From Alisma plantago-aquatica (taxonomy: Eukaryota > Streptophyta > Magnoliopsida > Alismatales > Alismataceae), in NCBI GenBank assembly GCA_963693085.1, contig OY856409.1:293174058-293238057 (forward strand): a DNA stretch of 64,000 nt, given 5' to 3'. Numbering within the stretch: the stretch's first letter is position 1; each line of letters opens with the position of its first letter. The notes beneath the pieces are model-generated. The model was not told where the DNA came from and made no database searches. It worked only from the letters and a program-made list of their open reading frames with translations. Shown in pieces: positions 34,783 through 45,861 of the stretch. A program made the position numbers and the translations under genes.

Positions 34783-34824
34783 TTATGCCCTTCTAATATC
34801 TGAAAGACATGAACACTCAATACC

Positions 34825-34930
34825 TTCAGATTGAGCATGCTCAGATTTAAATGACCCATCACTACAGAATAAGACAAGATCAGCCTGACCCATTGTTTTG
34901 AGTGCCACCTTAGATGTCAGATAATCATGT
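34825..34930 (-). pseudogene. Captured exon 3 of the same membrane-protein gene
   Basis: The minus frame KVALKTMGQADLVLFCSDGS followed by SEHAQSEG fits the TDLVVLCS.GS segment of the family. A GAAG/GTATTG donor follows. Order and strand agree with neighbouring exons. Confidence 0.6.
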
Positions 34931-35002
34931 GTCCCTTATCTGTGAGATCATAAACTAGACAAATATGTATAGGAACAGTTGGAAGATGTCTGAGATAATC
35001 AC

Positions 35003-35209
35003 CTGAACAGATTGCATGTCATGTAGCTTCACAAAGTCATCCCCATGTACCGAGCATGCCTCTGAAACAGCAATAGTGCGACCCTCTATGGCCCCATCCC
35101 CATAAGATTTTAAAATGGTAGAAAGCAAGGAATTTTCCAATGATTCTGTCACATCAGACTTTCTAACATATGGAAATGCCATTGAGAAGTTTGACCTAGT
35201 AACTGAGAG
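35003..35209 (-). pseudogene. Captured exon 2 of the same membrane-protein gene
   Basis: After a TTAATATCCAG acceptor the frame reads SVTRSNFSMAFPYV, then LENSLLSTI, IAVSEACSVHGDDF and KLHDMQSVQ, ending at CAG/GTGATT. It matches the FSIAFPYV...E..LLSG...C and SC.VE....KL.DL.S blocks of the family. The frame is open through the exon. Confidence 0.65.
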
Positions 35210-35427
35210 CTGGATATTAAAAAACATATCAATTATTTCAATTCGACCAACTAACTTCACAAAGAATGGAGCAGAGTTAATATATCTACAATCTTCCATG
35301 TTATGACCACATAATAAATTCAACAATGCAACATAAACAAAGTGAATTCAAGGTAAGTGAAACATTTGTGAAGCTTTTGAAAATCACTAAAATGTCTGAA
35401 TCGAATACAGAATAATCAAGGATACCT

Positions 35428-35500
35428 TTAAAAGATCGACAAGAGCAGGATCCGCACGGTCGTCTCTTAATATGTCTGATGAATATAACTAAAACAAAAA
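35428..35500 (-). pseudogene. Captured exon 1 of the same membrane-protein gene
   Basis: The minus frame reads LYSSDILRDDRADPALVDLL, like the ELLSSDI.R....DPALV.LLK segment that precedes the FPYV block in the family. The signal peptide exon is not present. Confidence 0.6.
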
Positions 35501-36699
35501 GGAAAGTTTGTTAGACATGATAGAGGGAAAAAGATGAACAATTTGTAAATTTTAATGTCAGTAAACTGACATACAGTCACAACATATAAGGTGTACATGC
35601 AACTGTATGTTTCTGTTCACTCAAGACCACTGAACAAATGTTTTTGAGTTTGGTTCCTACTGTATCTCATCCACATCTACTTTTTAGAGAATTCGAATTA
35701 AGCATCGAGCAATCCCATATTGCTTCTTAATAAATTCCATAATATACCGATATTAATGGCCAACCACACATTTTAATATAGAATGATGCAGTTTCAAAAA
35801 AGGTTCAATTGTAATAAGCCATAGGCCCATAGAATATTTTTTAGGGAGTTCAAATTAAGCATTTAGCAAAGCCATGTTTCATGATAAATCCCATAATTTC
35901 CATGTTTGATAGCCCAAAACTCTTTTTTAAAGACAAGGGGTACAACCTCCCTGGCTAGTAGCTACTAGTATAACCTAGGTCTCACTAAACCAGACTAACC
36001 CACCCACAACTCAATACAGTCACAAACCTGCCATGAACAACACCAACAGTAAGGGTCTTCACCATCTACAAGAAGTCTTACCCTAGGTAGAAAGGCTGGC
36101 CCAAACCCGCCTACCACAAAGCCAGGGGAGACCCACTTGTAGGAAATTCACAATATTCATCCATAATTTATTGGAAGGTTCTCCAAGAAACTACACGGCT
36201 GCGACACCCCCTTGAAGAAACATTGAAGAAACACAACTAAACCTAGATATATACAATTTTATTGTTGCATAGGTAGATATATACAAAACATTAAAAGTTA
36301 TACTTGGATGCATATACGTAACTGTGGTAATATGGGTATTTGAGGTTCCACTAATACACAGATAGACTCTTATATAAACCTAGAGATGGCAACTTATTTA
36401 CCATGTAAGTAAAAATAATAGTAAGAAATATTGTATTATCTAAATTGTCATTTGCTATCTTGCTGAGAGTGCCTGTCTTTGTATATATAATAGTAAGAAG
36501 TATTGTATTATCCTACCAAACTATATATATACAAATCACTACATCAATTTATAACATCACTATAATTTATTAGATATGCTACTCAAAAAGTTATAATGCA
36601 AACCTGATAACAATCTCCACGGCATGCAGCACATTTATAATACAAATTGTGGTCAGCCTAATGAGTGACCAATCAAATAACACCAGTTACAATCTGTAA

Positions 36700-37201
36700 C
36701 TAAGAAACATTTACCCCATTGGCTGCTTCAGGTAGACGATCTGTGTGGGTGATTTTAGAAGGTACTACATTTTAAAGCATAGGTTTTCCATCTAACCGTC
36801 TTGCAGTACCAGTGAAAGGGTTAAATTTGGATCCTGTGTTTTCTAGAGCTTCAACTTTAGATGCCTTACTAACAGGAGTGGGAGCAGCAAGACGCTCAGA
36901 TTATATAATGTGCTTGGTTTCTATAATGTCTATGTAGTATTTTTTTATTGTTATAAGCTACCATGATATTGTCGCCAGTTGTCAAACACGAGTAGTTCCT
37001 GAGAGTTGTTTCCAAAATAGCTTTGGGGTTTGATATATCTAAAAAATCTTTCGTGTGAGGCTGCAGTTTAACAAAGGTTCCTTTTGTAAGGGTGGCATTC
37101 TTCACTCTTACAAAATCCCCCTCTTGCAAGAGCAAGTTTTGCATCATCCAATATGGCATATAAACAACGCCTTCTTCAGCAATAAACCATGCCTTTTTCA
37201 C
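36700..37201 (-). pseudogene. Captured UFD1 fragment (ubiquitin fusion degradation protein 1)
   Basis: The minus frame contains FIAEEGVVYMPYWMMQNLLL, QEGDFVRVKNATLTKGTFVK, LQPHTKDFLDISNPKAILE and LRNYSCLTTGDNIMVAYNNK, almost identical to the UFD1 double-psi barrel domain, whose protein works with NPL4 and CDC48 in ER-associated degradation. An indel in an A run then shifts the frame (YIDIIET continues in another frame). Further down, KFNPFTGTARRLDGKPM matches the UFD1 C-terminal motif, so the fragment reaches about 36,710. The N-terminal exons are missing. It lies antisense inside the last large intron of the TNPA-Ulp1 gene, 135 bases from the catalytic-Cys exon. Confidence 0.9.
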
Positions 37202-37849
37202 TCTTATAGCATTTTTGATTCTGTTTACACATATCTTTTATTAAGTTTTCTGGCTATTTATACCTTTCCATCCTCTTATTTGCTAACAAGTTCTCACAAT
37301 TATTTGGATAACAAATTAATATTTATTTTGTATAGTGTCCAAAGCAGCTGAACAATACGGATTGCGGGTATTATATGTATATGAAAGACATCTTTGATGC
37401 GAGAAATAGAAATATTCCAGAATGTGTAAGCTACTTAACATTATATTCTTTTAGTTTGTTCAAATTTCTAAATAAATTGAAAAAATCACAATATGTTGAT
37501 ATATTTGTCATATGATTGCAGTATTATTCAAATTATATTGGTCATTGCTTCAACCAAGAAGAAATCAATGAGGTCCGAAACGAGTGGGCGACATGTGTTC
37601 TTGAGCACACATAAGATTATGTGACATGTGGGGGAGACATTTTTTCTTTACCATAGACCAATGTGTGAAACTTTTTTAGTTAGTTTTCAGTTCAATTCTA
37701 GAGTGGATACTCAGTACTTTGTATTATTGAATCGTTGTATGGATGATTTAATATTACTTAAATTTAGTACGAGTTTCTTTCAAGGTTTGATGGAAATTTT
37801 GTTCAACTATGTGTTTGTTTGTGAAATGAAAAGTATAATTGCATATTTA

Positions 37850-38573
37850 TTATAATTTATTAATAATATGGTTAATTTGATCAATACAATTGGTTCGATA
37901 CATGACCTTTCAAACTCTAATCAAAGACAACAGTTAATAATATGTTGTAAAATGTATGATTCTACAACAAACAACACATGTTGTGTTATCCACACCTATT
38001 ACAACAGGTTTGTCAGGAAAAAATACACCTATTACAACAGGTGTTTCTAGTGAACTACAGCATGCATAACATGTTGTATAAATTGTGTATATTACAACAA
38101 ACACACACCATGTTGTCTAAACAATCTTATTACAACGGTTAAATGTATGGAAAGACAACATACTCCAACTGTTGTATAAACATGTATATTACAACAGGTG
38201 CAGTGCATGTTGTAATAGACCTACCTATTACAACGGGTGTGTTTAGTGAAAGACAACCTGCTTCGACTGTTGTATAATATATATTACAACGGGTGAACCA
38301 CATGTTGTAAAAAATACCCCTATTACAACGGGTGTGTTTAGCGAAAGACAACGTCGTTCAACTATTGTATAATATATATTACAACAGATGCACTACATAT
38401 TGTGTAAAATACTGATATTACAACAGGCCATTCCTTAAAAGACAACATGTTTCAACTGTTGTATAAAATACATCTATTACAACATGCAATCACATGTTGT
38501 GTAAAGCACCCCCCCATAAGACCACGCGATCTAATACAACGGTTAACACCTGTTGTAAATTGAGAAAAGGAAC
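37850..38573. repeat. Right subterminal repeat region of the large CACTA
   Basis: Many TATTACAACAGG / CATGTTGTA units in inverted and direct orientation, the mirror of the left array, filling the space between the Ulp1 stop codon and the right terminus. Confidence 0.88.
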
Positions 38574-38602
38574 TGTTGTAAAAGGCATTTTCTGTAGTAG
38601 TG
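38574..38602 (-). repeat. Right terminal inverted repeat of the large CACTA
   Basis: GTTGTAAAAGGCATTTTCTG...TAGTG is the complement of the left end with a one-base indel; TTG duplication follows at 38603-38605. Confidence 0.93.
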
Positions 38603-38605
38603 TTG

Positions 38606-40290
38606 GTACACCTTTCATTATTTTGATTCATGCTTGGGTCCCGCACTTCTTCATATCTCTTCTTGACTTTGTTTGGTTGTGACTCTGAATATCATATCAA
38701 AATCTAGCATCTCAACTTTGGAAACCTTAACCCCTTGGATGTGATGCTTACATGAAGTTTTGGCCAAACATGGATACATATAAACCCTAATGCACTAGTA
38801 TGTACCTTAATGAACAAAAAATACACATGTAACTCTTATATAAACCCTAACTAAATTTACATGAATATATAATCATACTCTTAACTTATAAAACCTCATA
38901 TGATGATGAAAAGGGTATGTGGAACCTAAACTCGAAGTTTGAGTTGGCTAACCTGAACCCATACATTCTTTGTGACACACATGGATACATTAGTAACATT
39001 AGGTGCTTAATCACATTTTATATCTCGAGACACATGGAATGGACCTAATAATAACCTAAACTTGGATCCATATGTAAATAAGTAATTAGATGTGTACCAC
39101 ATGTCATATAGTACCTTAATATGAAACTAATGACTTAAATGTGCATACTTGGTAAGTAGAGGTGAGTAAATATAAATTAATGATATATGTGGACAGTAAT
39201 GTGGCTAATAGATATAATGTGATAATACTTGGACGTTTAATGTAAGTGGAGATAAATAACATGCTCTATCTAAGTAGATATTATACTAATGAGGGTAAAG
39301 GGTTTAATGAGTAAAATACAATCATTTGTGTAAAATAATATCATGTAACTTTGATGATGGTAAGATGATGGTAATGAAGCTCTAGTCATAAATATTGATA
39401 ACTATTTTGATATGTAATAATAATATTAAGGTAATTGAATTAAACCCTAATTGTGTTATAACTCATAAAGGAAACCTCAAAACTTAAATCTAATGGCAAA
39501 TTCATGATCCTTGGATCATATTTGGATTTGGTGCCAAGTTTCACAATAATTGAACCATCCTAACTATCCTAATTTAATTAAGAAATAAAAATATAGCTTT
39601 CAATATAAAATATTAGATAAAAGAACCAATGAACCTAAAAGTGAAAACTAATGGCAAACTCAATTTCTACACGTCAAATTTGGGACAGGTGTAAGTTTGG
39701 CTTTACCTGGACCTTTTTGAGTATCTCTAGTTTCCCAATATTTTCCTATGGTATCTTCGCCGCTTCATACCTTATCCAAATATGCACCCTTTGATATATT
39801 AATGGAACCTTAAATATGTCGGGATTGGAAGTTCCTGAGTTGTTGTCTCGCCCTCCTTAGACTAGTTCTAGTGGATGCCTCTAAATCGAACACTATATAT
39901 AAAATTGTTCACATACCTTTCTTGACTTTTCAGAAACTATGAAATTCTCTCAATTATGTTGAAACTACCCTATAGATAGCCATAGCACCTCACCCTTCTC
40001 CAATTGTTCTTGGGTTGGGCATCACCTATTTTCACCGCCATTACTTAATTCTTCACTTCCAAACCTTTGGAGCACACCTTATACCTCTTTTCCTGGTTGG
40101 ATTAGGCAAGAGGTCTCCCCAACTTTGCTACACAAGGTTTTAGTCTTCGTTCATGATTAAGTAGATATCTATTACCTCAAAAGTGAAAAGTATATGACCA
40201 AAATTGATCAAGAGATTTTGGGAGTACTTGAAAATTTAGGTTGAAACAGAACATTGTTGACATGAATTATGTACTAGAGTGAGCTCCAAT
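38606..40290. other. AT-rich stretch without recognisable gene
   Basis: No coding frame stands out. AAACCCTAA-type phrases recur (for example near 38,783, 38,850 and 39,445) but are scattered, not a telomere array. The first 100 bases may continue the LINE relic split by the CACTA. Composition resembles the decayed LTR-element sequence at the window start. Confidence 0.5.
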
Positions 40291-40329
<39 letters not shown>

Positions 40330-40365
40330 CATACATACATACATACATATATGTGTGTGTGTGTA
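40291..40365. repeat. Compound microsatellite (CA)n(TA)n(CATA)n(TG)n
   Basis: CA repeats, then TA, then CATA, then TG repeats, so the tract can fold as an AC/GT hairpin. Confidence 0.93.
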
Positions 40366-41812
40366 GGGTAGAGATCTAGTAAGAAACATGCTTCGGTGAG
40401 AGAACGAGAGGCATTTGAATAACTAAAAAATTATATATTTTTTTAAATCCAACGATATGGATGGGAAGATCATCAATTCATTTATCTACTCACAAAAAAT
40501 CATTACAATCATATATTCTTTACATGTTCATATGTATAGTATAGATTCTTTATATCCAACAGTCAGCCTAGAAGTCAATATTGAGCATGAAAAAGTATTC
40601 TATTGTTGTGCATGACACACATGTGATGGATTGAACTTTCAAAATCCCTAAATATCAGTGACAGAAGTGAATTAATGTGTTTTGATTTATAATGTTGGGA
40701 TCTACAAGCATTTTGGTTAAAGTTTGATTGTTGATTGATGCTCATATCATAATTAACATCCCTAAGTTCATGCCTTTTGAGGTGTTTAATTGATTGATCA
40801 TATGGTTGAGTTTTGACATAAAATTTGAGGAGAATGTACCTTCAACTGTGATAAAGCGTTGGTTAAAATTTCATGAAGATTGGAGGATCATAGAAGTTAT
40901 TTAGGTTTGAATACCATGAAATAATGTGTATGTTGGTGTGTGTGTCTACCAAAGTTTGATTATTAAGCTTAGGTCTCGTTTTGTTGCGTGTGTCACGCAA
41001 CCTGGCAGATCAATAAAGCCTAGAGGCCACGGATTGGGGACGTGGAGCCTTAGTCACCCTTGTATGGTCTTAACGAAGGGCTAAGATATCGTCTCCTACC
41101 TGGCAGTTAGACATAGAAGAAGCACGACTCCCACAACTCCAGTCTTAGCATGACTCGTCATGGGACGAGACTATAGGTAATGTTCACCCTGAAGTTGGCT
41201 TTGGACTAGAAGAAGCGTTCGTTTAACCCCTTACATGAGGAACATAGAGGAGAGCAGAGAGGGACAATCTCTCCCTTCCCCTTTGCCACTTCTCCATTAG
41301 TAGTTACAGTAAGAGTGGAGGAGAAGAAGTTGGGGCTAGAATGCATATTAGAGTAGATGAAGAAGGGGGAGTTGAAGCTTGGGGTTAGAGAAGTTCATTC
41401 AGTACTTTTCGATGCCGCTCTGTAGAGTTTTTGCTCACTGAGGACCTCAATTTTGTTGGGGAAGAAGGTAGATCTCGGCAGCAGTGGTAGGGCTTCCCTA
41501 CAACAAGCAAAGGTTGCGTACGAGCTTCTCAAGCCTGGGCAGAGATCAATGAAGCATAAGTTAGGATTTAAGAAGAGTGGAGGCTCAACGGCTTTTCACT
41601 TCGCCATGGCACCAGCCTAGCGGCGGCGAGCCAGAAGAGGCGGCTTCCCAGAGGCACAGCCGGCCTTCCAAGCAGTCGGAAGATGCGATCCGGTAGTTTT
41701 GAGCTTCTCTGCACAGTTCCAGAGGGTGAGGTGGACATTGCGGCATGTGATTGCTCATCAGAGAGGAAGATGGAGGCGACGCCCGCGTCGCAGTAGGGCA
41801 GGGGAGCCGCAC
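40366..41812. other. Unassigned stretch, LTR-leader-like in its second half
   Basis: From about 40,980 the base composition becomes mixed and GC-richer, with GTGTCACGCAACCTGGCAG and an AG-rich block at 41,225-41,400. Overlapping frames at 41,568-41,850 are GC-rich readings without recognisable domains. It may be the flank or leader of a gypsy element, but I cannot prove it. Confidence 0.35.
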
Positions 41813-41820
41813 AGTGCGAC

Positions 41821-42328
41821 TGGTGAGCAAATAATGGTCCGGACCGCAAAATCAGACCGACTCCTCAATTCGGTCCAGTCCATTTTGTGTTCGGTCCGGT
41901 TCACGGTCTGGGAATTTCGATGAGTTCGGTCTTCGATCCGGTCCGGTTCAAAACCGGTCCGGTCCGGTCCGGACCGCAGATTAACTTTTATATAAAATTC
42001 ATGTATATTTGAAGGTGTATTCTATAATAATTACAAATAAAGTACATATATAATCACTACTAGTATAAATGTTTGATACTAAAGTTATATAATTGTTAGA
42101 AGTGACTAAGATTATCAACTTTGTATAATTAAATAAGTTGTAAAACATGTAAAAAATGTTGATTACGGTCCAAACGGTCCGGTCCGGTCCTAGCACAAAA
42201 TGGTCTGGTCCCGGTCTGATCCTACCTCGAAACGGTCCAGTTGCGGTCCATATATTTGTTCAAATTCAGTCCGCGGTCTGGTCCGGTTCGGTCCGGTCTG
42301 GTCCGGTTCTGGACCGATGCTCAGTCCT
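41821..42328. mobile_element. 508-bp hAT-like MITE rich in GGTCCGGT motifs
   Basis: Left end TGGTGAGCAAATAATGGTCC and right end (reverse) AGGACTGAGCATCGGTCC form imperfect inverted termini. The flanks AGTGCGAC (41,813-41,820) and AGTGTGAC (42,329-42,336) are an eight-base duplication with one mismatch, the length expected for hAT elements. Both subterminal areas are filled with CGGTCCGGTCCGG-type motifs, and the middle is AT-rich. There is no transposase. Confidence 0.7.
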
Positions 42329-42330
42329 AG

Positions 42331-44211
42331 TGTGACATACCCTGAGATCGCGACTCGCGTGAGGGAAAGAAGAGGACAAACCAAAACAAATCCTGAACCA
42401 GGCCCTAAATTGGTCGAATACTAGCTCAAACCAACCGGCCCAAAGCAGGCGTGTCCCTACCGCAGACCAGCAAGTGGACATGTGGCGCCATTCAATTGGC
42501 CAAAAGGTATTAAATTCTTAGAAATATGTATATCTTAGATAAATCATAGTATTAGCTCGAGCATTAGAAAAATAGAAACAAACTACCAAAATTCTAAGAT
42601 GAATGAGTAGACTAACATGAGACCATGATATCAGTCTTTTGAAGCTTAAATGTCAGTAATATCATATAAGATGTTATATACTTGTTTGATGGATAATAAA
42701 TACCAAATGATAGTCTAAAATTATGATAAAATTTCAGTAAATCCATATTTATGTTTTTAATTCATCTAATATAAGTGATTATGATGTTGATGCATGAAAT
42801 CATGTAATTTTCTTTATATAGCTAATTAGGGTTAACAACCCTAATTAATGTGTAATAATTACAAATATGCTCAAGAAATCCTAAAAATTGCAGAGTAAGC
42901 TTATATCAGTAACTTGAAGCTAATATATAATTATGAGATCATAGTTATGCATATAAATAAGGTTACATGTTTAAGGATCCTATAATGATGAGAAAATCCT
43001 AATTTGATTAAGGTATATAATCTAGGGTTAATACATGCAAACAATGATATGAAAACTAATGGTCATATAATTGAATATAATCTGGATACAACATCAGTAA
43101 CATCAACCCCAGATAATAAGAAGAGTAAGACAAGAATGCAAGTAAAAATGAGAATATTCTAATGATCTAAGTGAAACCCTAATGGACATAAATAGGGTTA
43201 ATGATGATGTGAACCTGATGGTGACATGTAATCTTGTCTTAATTAGGTTGACCAAGGTTAGAGTTGACATCTAGGAATATGTGATGATTAGGATATCTTG
43301 AGCAAGGTACGCCATTACCTCTTACTTGGCCTATTAAACAATATGCTTGTGTTATATGTGTAGTAAAATACTTGGCATATGATATTGGATGAAATGATTA
43401 TTCTTGCATGATATGTTGCTTGATTTTCTATACTTATGGCTATGAACACATGAAACATAATATATCTGTTCCATTATATGAAAGCACTAAACTCTTTGGT
43501 AGTACAATGCTTGGAAGTGACTTAACTCTTTGGTAGTCGATCACATTGTACATATGATCTAACTCTTTGGCAGGAGATCATAAAGTCCTTAATCTTGAGC
43601 TCCTTGAGAGTCAAGTGAATGCATCAAAATCTTCGGCGGTCAATGCATGGATATATAATGGAAAATGAGCTTAAAATATGTGTTCTCTTTTGTTAATGAA
43701 CATCTTTGTGCAAGTATATACTTTTTCTTACTTTTCTTTATAATTGCCAAGTAATAGTTTTATTTTATTGCCAAGATATAAAAAGAGGTATAAATAAAGA
43801 TACGTAGGTGTATCCAGTATAATATTCTTGAATATTGTGCTGACATGTACCACATGTAATTTTTTATTTAGGTTGTGGACATATGATCTTGAAGATCCAG
43901 GATAGTTGAGAGTTGTGTGGCGAACTGATGTACAAGTGGACCTGTTGTCTTAAGATCATATTATTTAGTGTAGTACATGTATATGTAAAAGTCTATTGTT
44001 CAATATGTAATAAAATATTGTAACAATTCATTATGTAATTATATGTTGAATTGTGAACATGTGTTGTATGGTTTTATTATTGTTCATGTGCATGTGCTAC
44101 TGTTTGTTTCCTTCTGACTTCCTCTAATTTTCTTCTTCTTAGCCTAGTGTAGGGTGTTTAAATTGGGATTCTCGCTGAGGTGAGGGCTTCAATTTGGACG
44201 TCACACATCAG
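42331..44211 (+). repeat. Probable gypsy solo LTR
   Basis: It starts TGTGACATACCCTGAG, an ending style common in Tekay-type chromovirus LTRs, and may end at GACGTCACA near 44,211. It contains a GAGCAAGGTACGCCATTACC segment and an AATAAAAT polyadenylation-like signal near 44,008, both usual in such LTRs. No polypurine tract or primer site follows, so it is a solo or truncated LTR. If the hAT-like MITE jumped into the first bases of this LTR, the true LTR start is the TGCGAC at 41,815. Confidence 0.45.
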
Positions 44212-44428
44212 ATTAAATTTTAAAAAATTCGGAGACATCACAACACACGTCTAATGATGTTGAAATTATGTAGGTATGTAAATATTAAGGTATATTGATA
44301 ATCCATACGTTTGGATTATGAAAATAAGATCATTATAGAGAGTTATTCAAATTCCTCTCACGCTCATGTGTGTGTGCGTATTATCATGAGGAGGAGAGGT
44401 CCACTCACATCACCACTGCAAAAGAGAA

Positions 44429-44431
44429 CAT
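44429..44431. other. Left target site duplication CAT of the second CACTA
   Basis: CAT precedes CACTACAAAAA here and follows the other end at 62817-62819. Confidence 0.88.
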
Positions 44432-44730
44432 CACTACAAAAAAAATGGTCTTTAACTATAAAAAAAATTTGTAGCGAAAACCCCATATTTTGTAGCTAAA
44501 GGCCATAACTACATATTTCTTTACACATACAAATTGTAGTATATGCTTGTATAGCTAAAGCCTTTAACTATATTTTTCAAATATATAGTTAGATAATCCA
44601 TTCGCTACAAATTCATATGTATCCGGAAGCGTAGCTAGATATTGTCCTTACATATTTAAATATAAGTATAATTATAGCTAAATGTATGACTACAATTGCA
44701 TATATAGTCAGTATGTAGCAAAAACATGAA
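44432..44730. repeat. Left terminus and subterminal repeats of the second CACTA
   Basis: Repeated TAGCTAAAG, TTTAACTATA and AACTACA.AT motifs in both orientations over about 300 bases, right after the terminal repeat. Confidence 0.75.
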
Positions 44731-44787
44731 GTTAATACATTTTATATGAAGTTAATGTGTAGGGAAAGGCGACAATTACTACACACA

Positions 44788-44791
<4 letters not shown>

Positions 44792-44823
<32 letters not shown>
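44792..44823. repeat. (TA)n microsatellite
   Basis: Pure TA run of about 32 bases after an (AC)n start. Confidence 0.92.
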
Positions 44824-44826
<3 letters not shown>

Positions 44827-45039
44827 GTAGTAGTTAGGCCAAGTTATGCTCATTATGCCAACAATCTTACTTTCATTTATATTGAAATGTCAAATGTACA
44901 CGGGGAGGACATATACCTTGCCCCTATTACACAATATGCACTACTTTAACTCTCTAGGAACCCTTCTTATGGTAGATAGGAGAAGGGCTTCTAATAAACC
45001 ATGTAGAAGAAGGTTCTTTATATCCTTTATTTTCACCTG

Positions 45040-45365
45040 TCAATACACCAGATAAAGTGCATGTTAACTGTAGCCGCTCTTTGAGATGCTTGGGTCCGTG
45101 ACACAGCCTTGGAGCAGTAGGTTCTGCTGATGTGGGGTTGAAAGCAAAAGTCAAAGTGGCCATTGCTAAAGCCCTTTGAGTGGTTCCATTGTGACTTGAG
45201 TCCCTATTTCTGTTTCGAGTTTCATTATTGTGACTCATCAAGACAAATAGCATCAGGAGTTTCTTTGTAGACAAATTTCCAAGTTCAATTAGTTGCCTTG
45301 CCGTTATTTTCTTGCTGCTATAGGTTTGTTTCCCAGCAAGAGAACCAGAAGACCGAAGTCCCAAT
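45040..45365 (-). pseudogene. Captured villin-like linker fragment (tentative)
   Basis: The minus frame holds TQRALAMATLTFAFNPTSAE and, after a spacer, LTCTLSGVLTGENKG and SSTWFIRSPSP. Plant villins have a linker before the headpiece with TQRASALAAL.SAFNPSS and a second AVAALSSVLTAEKK repeat, and the order and spacing agree. Villins bundle actin filaments. Upstream residues (LGLRSSGSLAGKQ) do not match and may be intron or another source. The assignment relies on a low-complexity linker, so it is moderate only. Confidence 0.5.
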
Positions 45366-45609
45366 ACCTTTGCATGTTTTATAGCAGCACCAAGATTTAG
45401 AAATCCTTCAATTTTTGTAACCCACTGTTGGTGATCATTAGTGCTTGAACTCCTTTGACATTCCTGATTGCAACAAAAAAGGTCAAGAACCTAACAAAGT
45501 GGCAACAATATCAACTTGGATAGCCATCCATTTAGACATTTGGGTAGAAAGTTACCTCATTGTGTGCATGTAGCAAAATAGGGCTGTCGGACATTGGAGA
45601 AAACCCAAG

Positions 45610-45786
45610 GACTGGTAAAATAATGAGCACCTGTTGAGGCCAGGAGAAGGAAGTTGTTTGGTGGTCCATGGTTCAATATCCATAACCTCAACATCAAAAC
45701 AAGGACTGATTACACCGCATTTGTTCAATCCGTTCGGTTCAACAACAATCTTCTTAGCACGGTGGTCATCCACATATTCGAATACC
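45610..45786 (-). pseudogene. Captured ribosomal protein uS8 (RPS15A) exon 2
   Basis: After a GGAATTCAG acceptor, the frame reads [20 protein letters not shown] then [20 protein letters not shown], the same as cytosolic RPS15A ([39 protein letters not shown]) with a lost Arg and several substitutions. The end of the protein (LLTTSAGIMDHEEAR) is not conserved after PSPG. The protein belongs to the small ribosomal subunit. The intron to exon 1 is kept, so this is a captured genomic copy, not a processed pseudogene. Confidence 0.85.
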
Positions 45787-45861
45787 CTGAATTCCAAATA
45801 GATTGAATAAGGTGAAGGATAGCTAAAAGAACAAGATTCAAAGAATGTATGTAAATAAATG

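Larger units (their letters stand above)
26671..37614 (+). pseudogene. TNPA-like protein fused to Ulp1 (C48) cysteine peptidase, multi-exon, disabled
   Basis: Exons inferred from splice signals: 26671-26928, 27018-27224, 27312-27405, 27493-27613, 27701-28039, 28121-28384, 28481-28785, 28897-29070, 29173-29277, 29377-29443, 37336-37425, 37522-37614. The N-terminal part matches transposase_24/TNPA (IQLEWNSEGQPIRKPQN..FSSYIGV, then the RISRKGYVGLE and PLMPEESVPIPLDMAEV blocks). The C-terminal part is a Ulp1-type fold with GHWILCIFDPMWGKCHYLDP (catalytic His and likely Asp) and CPKQLNNTDCGYYMYMKDI (catalytic Cys), ending in EINEVRNEWA. Stops at 26,878 (from a Trp codon) and 29,237 break it. Intron 10 is 7,892 bases and holds LINE and host gene fragments. 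Ulp1-like peptidases in plant transposons are known; their role there is unclear. Confidence 0.85.
9217..38602 (+). mobile_element. 29.4-kb CACTA (En/Spm) DNA transposon
   Basis: The termini CACTACTACAGAAAATGC at 9217 and its exact complement ending at 38602 match for 18 bases, then continue with a one-base indel to ACAAC. Both are flanked by TTG. Subterminal regions at both ends are packed with TGTTGT/ACAACA motifs in inverted orientation. The interior carries a TNP2-like transposase (23.3-26.5 kb) and a TNPA-Ulp1 gene (26.7-37.6 kb), both on the plus strand and both disabled. Nested inside are a TR-GAG LTR element and a SINE-like insert, and there are captured fragments of CPSF100, UFD1, an LPR1-type oxidase and an ER membrane protein. 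Without the 5.7-kb LTR insert and its duplicated 5 bases it would be about 23.7 kb. Confidence 0.95.

Noticed and set aside
38760..39460. Possible interstitial telomere sequence because of AAACCCTAA phrases
   Set aside because: Phrases are scattered singly; there is no tandem CCCTAAA array.
41568..41923. Three overlapping GC-rich frames of 74-93 residues
   Set aside because: All frames are open because of base composition; they overlap the hAT-like MITE end and show no domain.
42190..42481. Frames rich in R, P, G and S in both strands
   Set aside because: They are readings through the GGTCCGGT motif array of the MITE.
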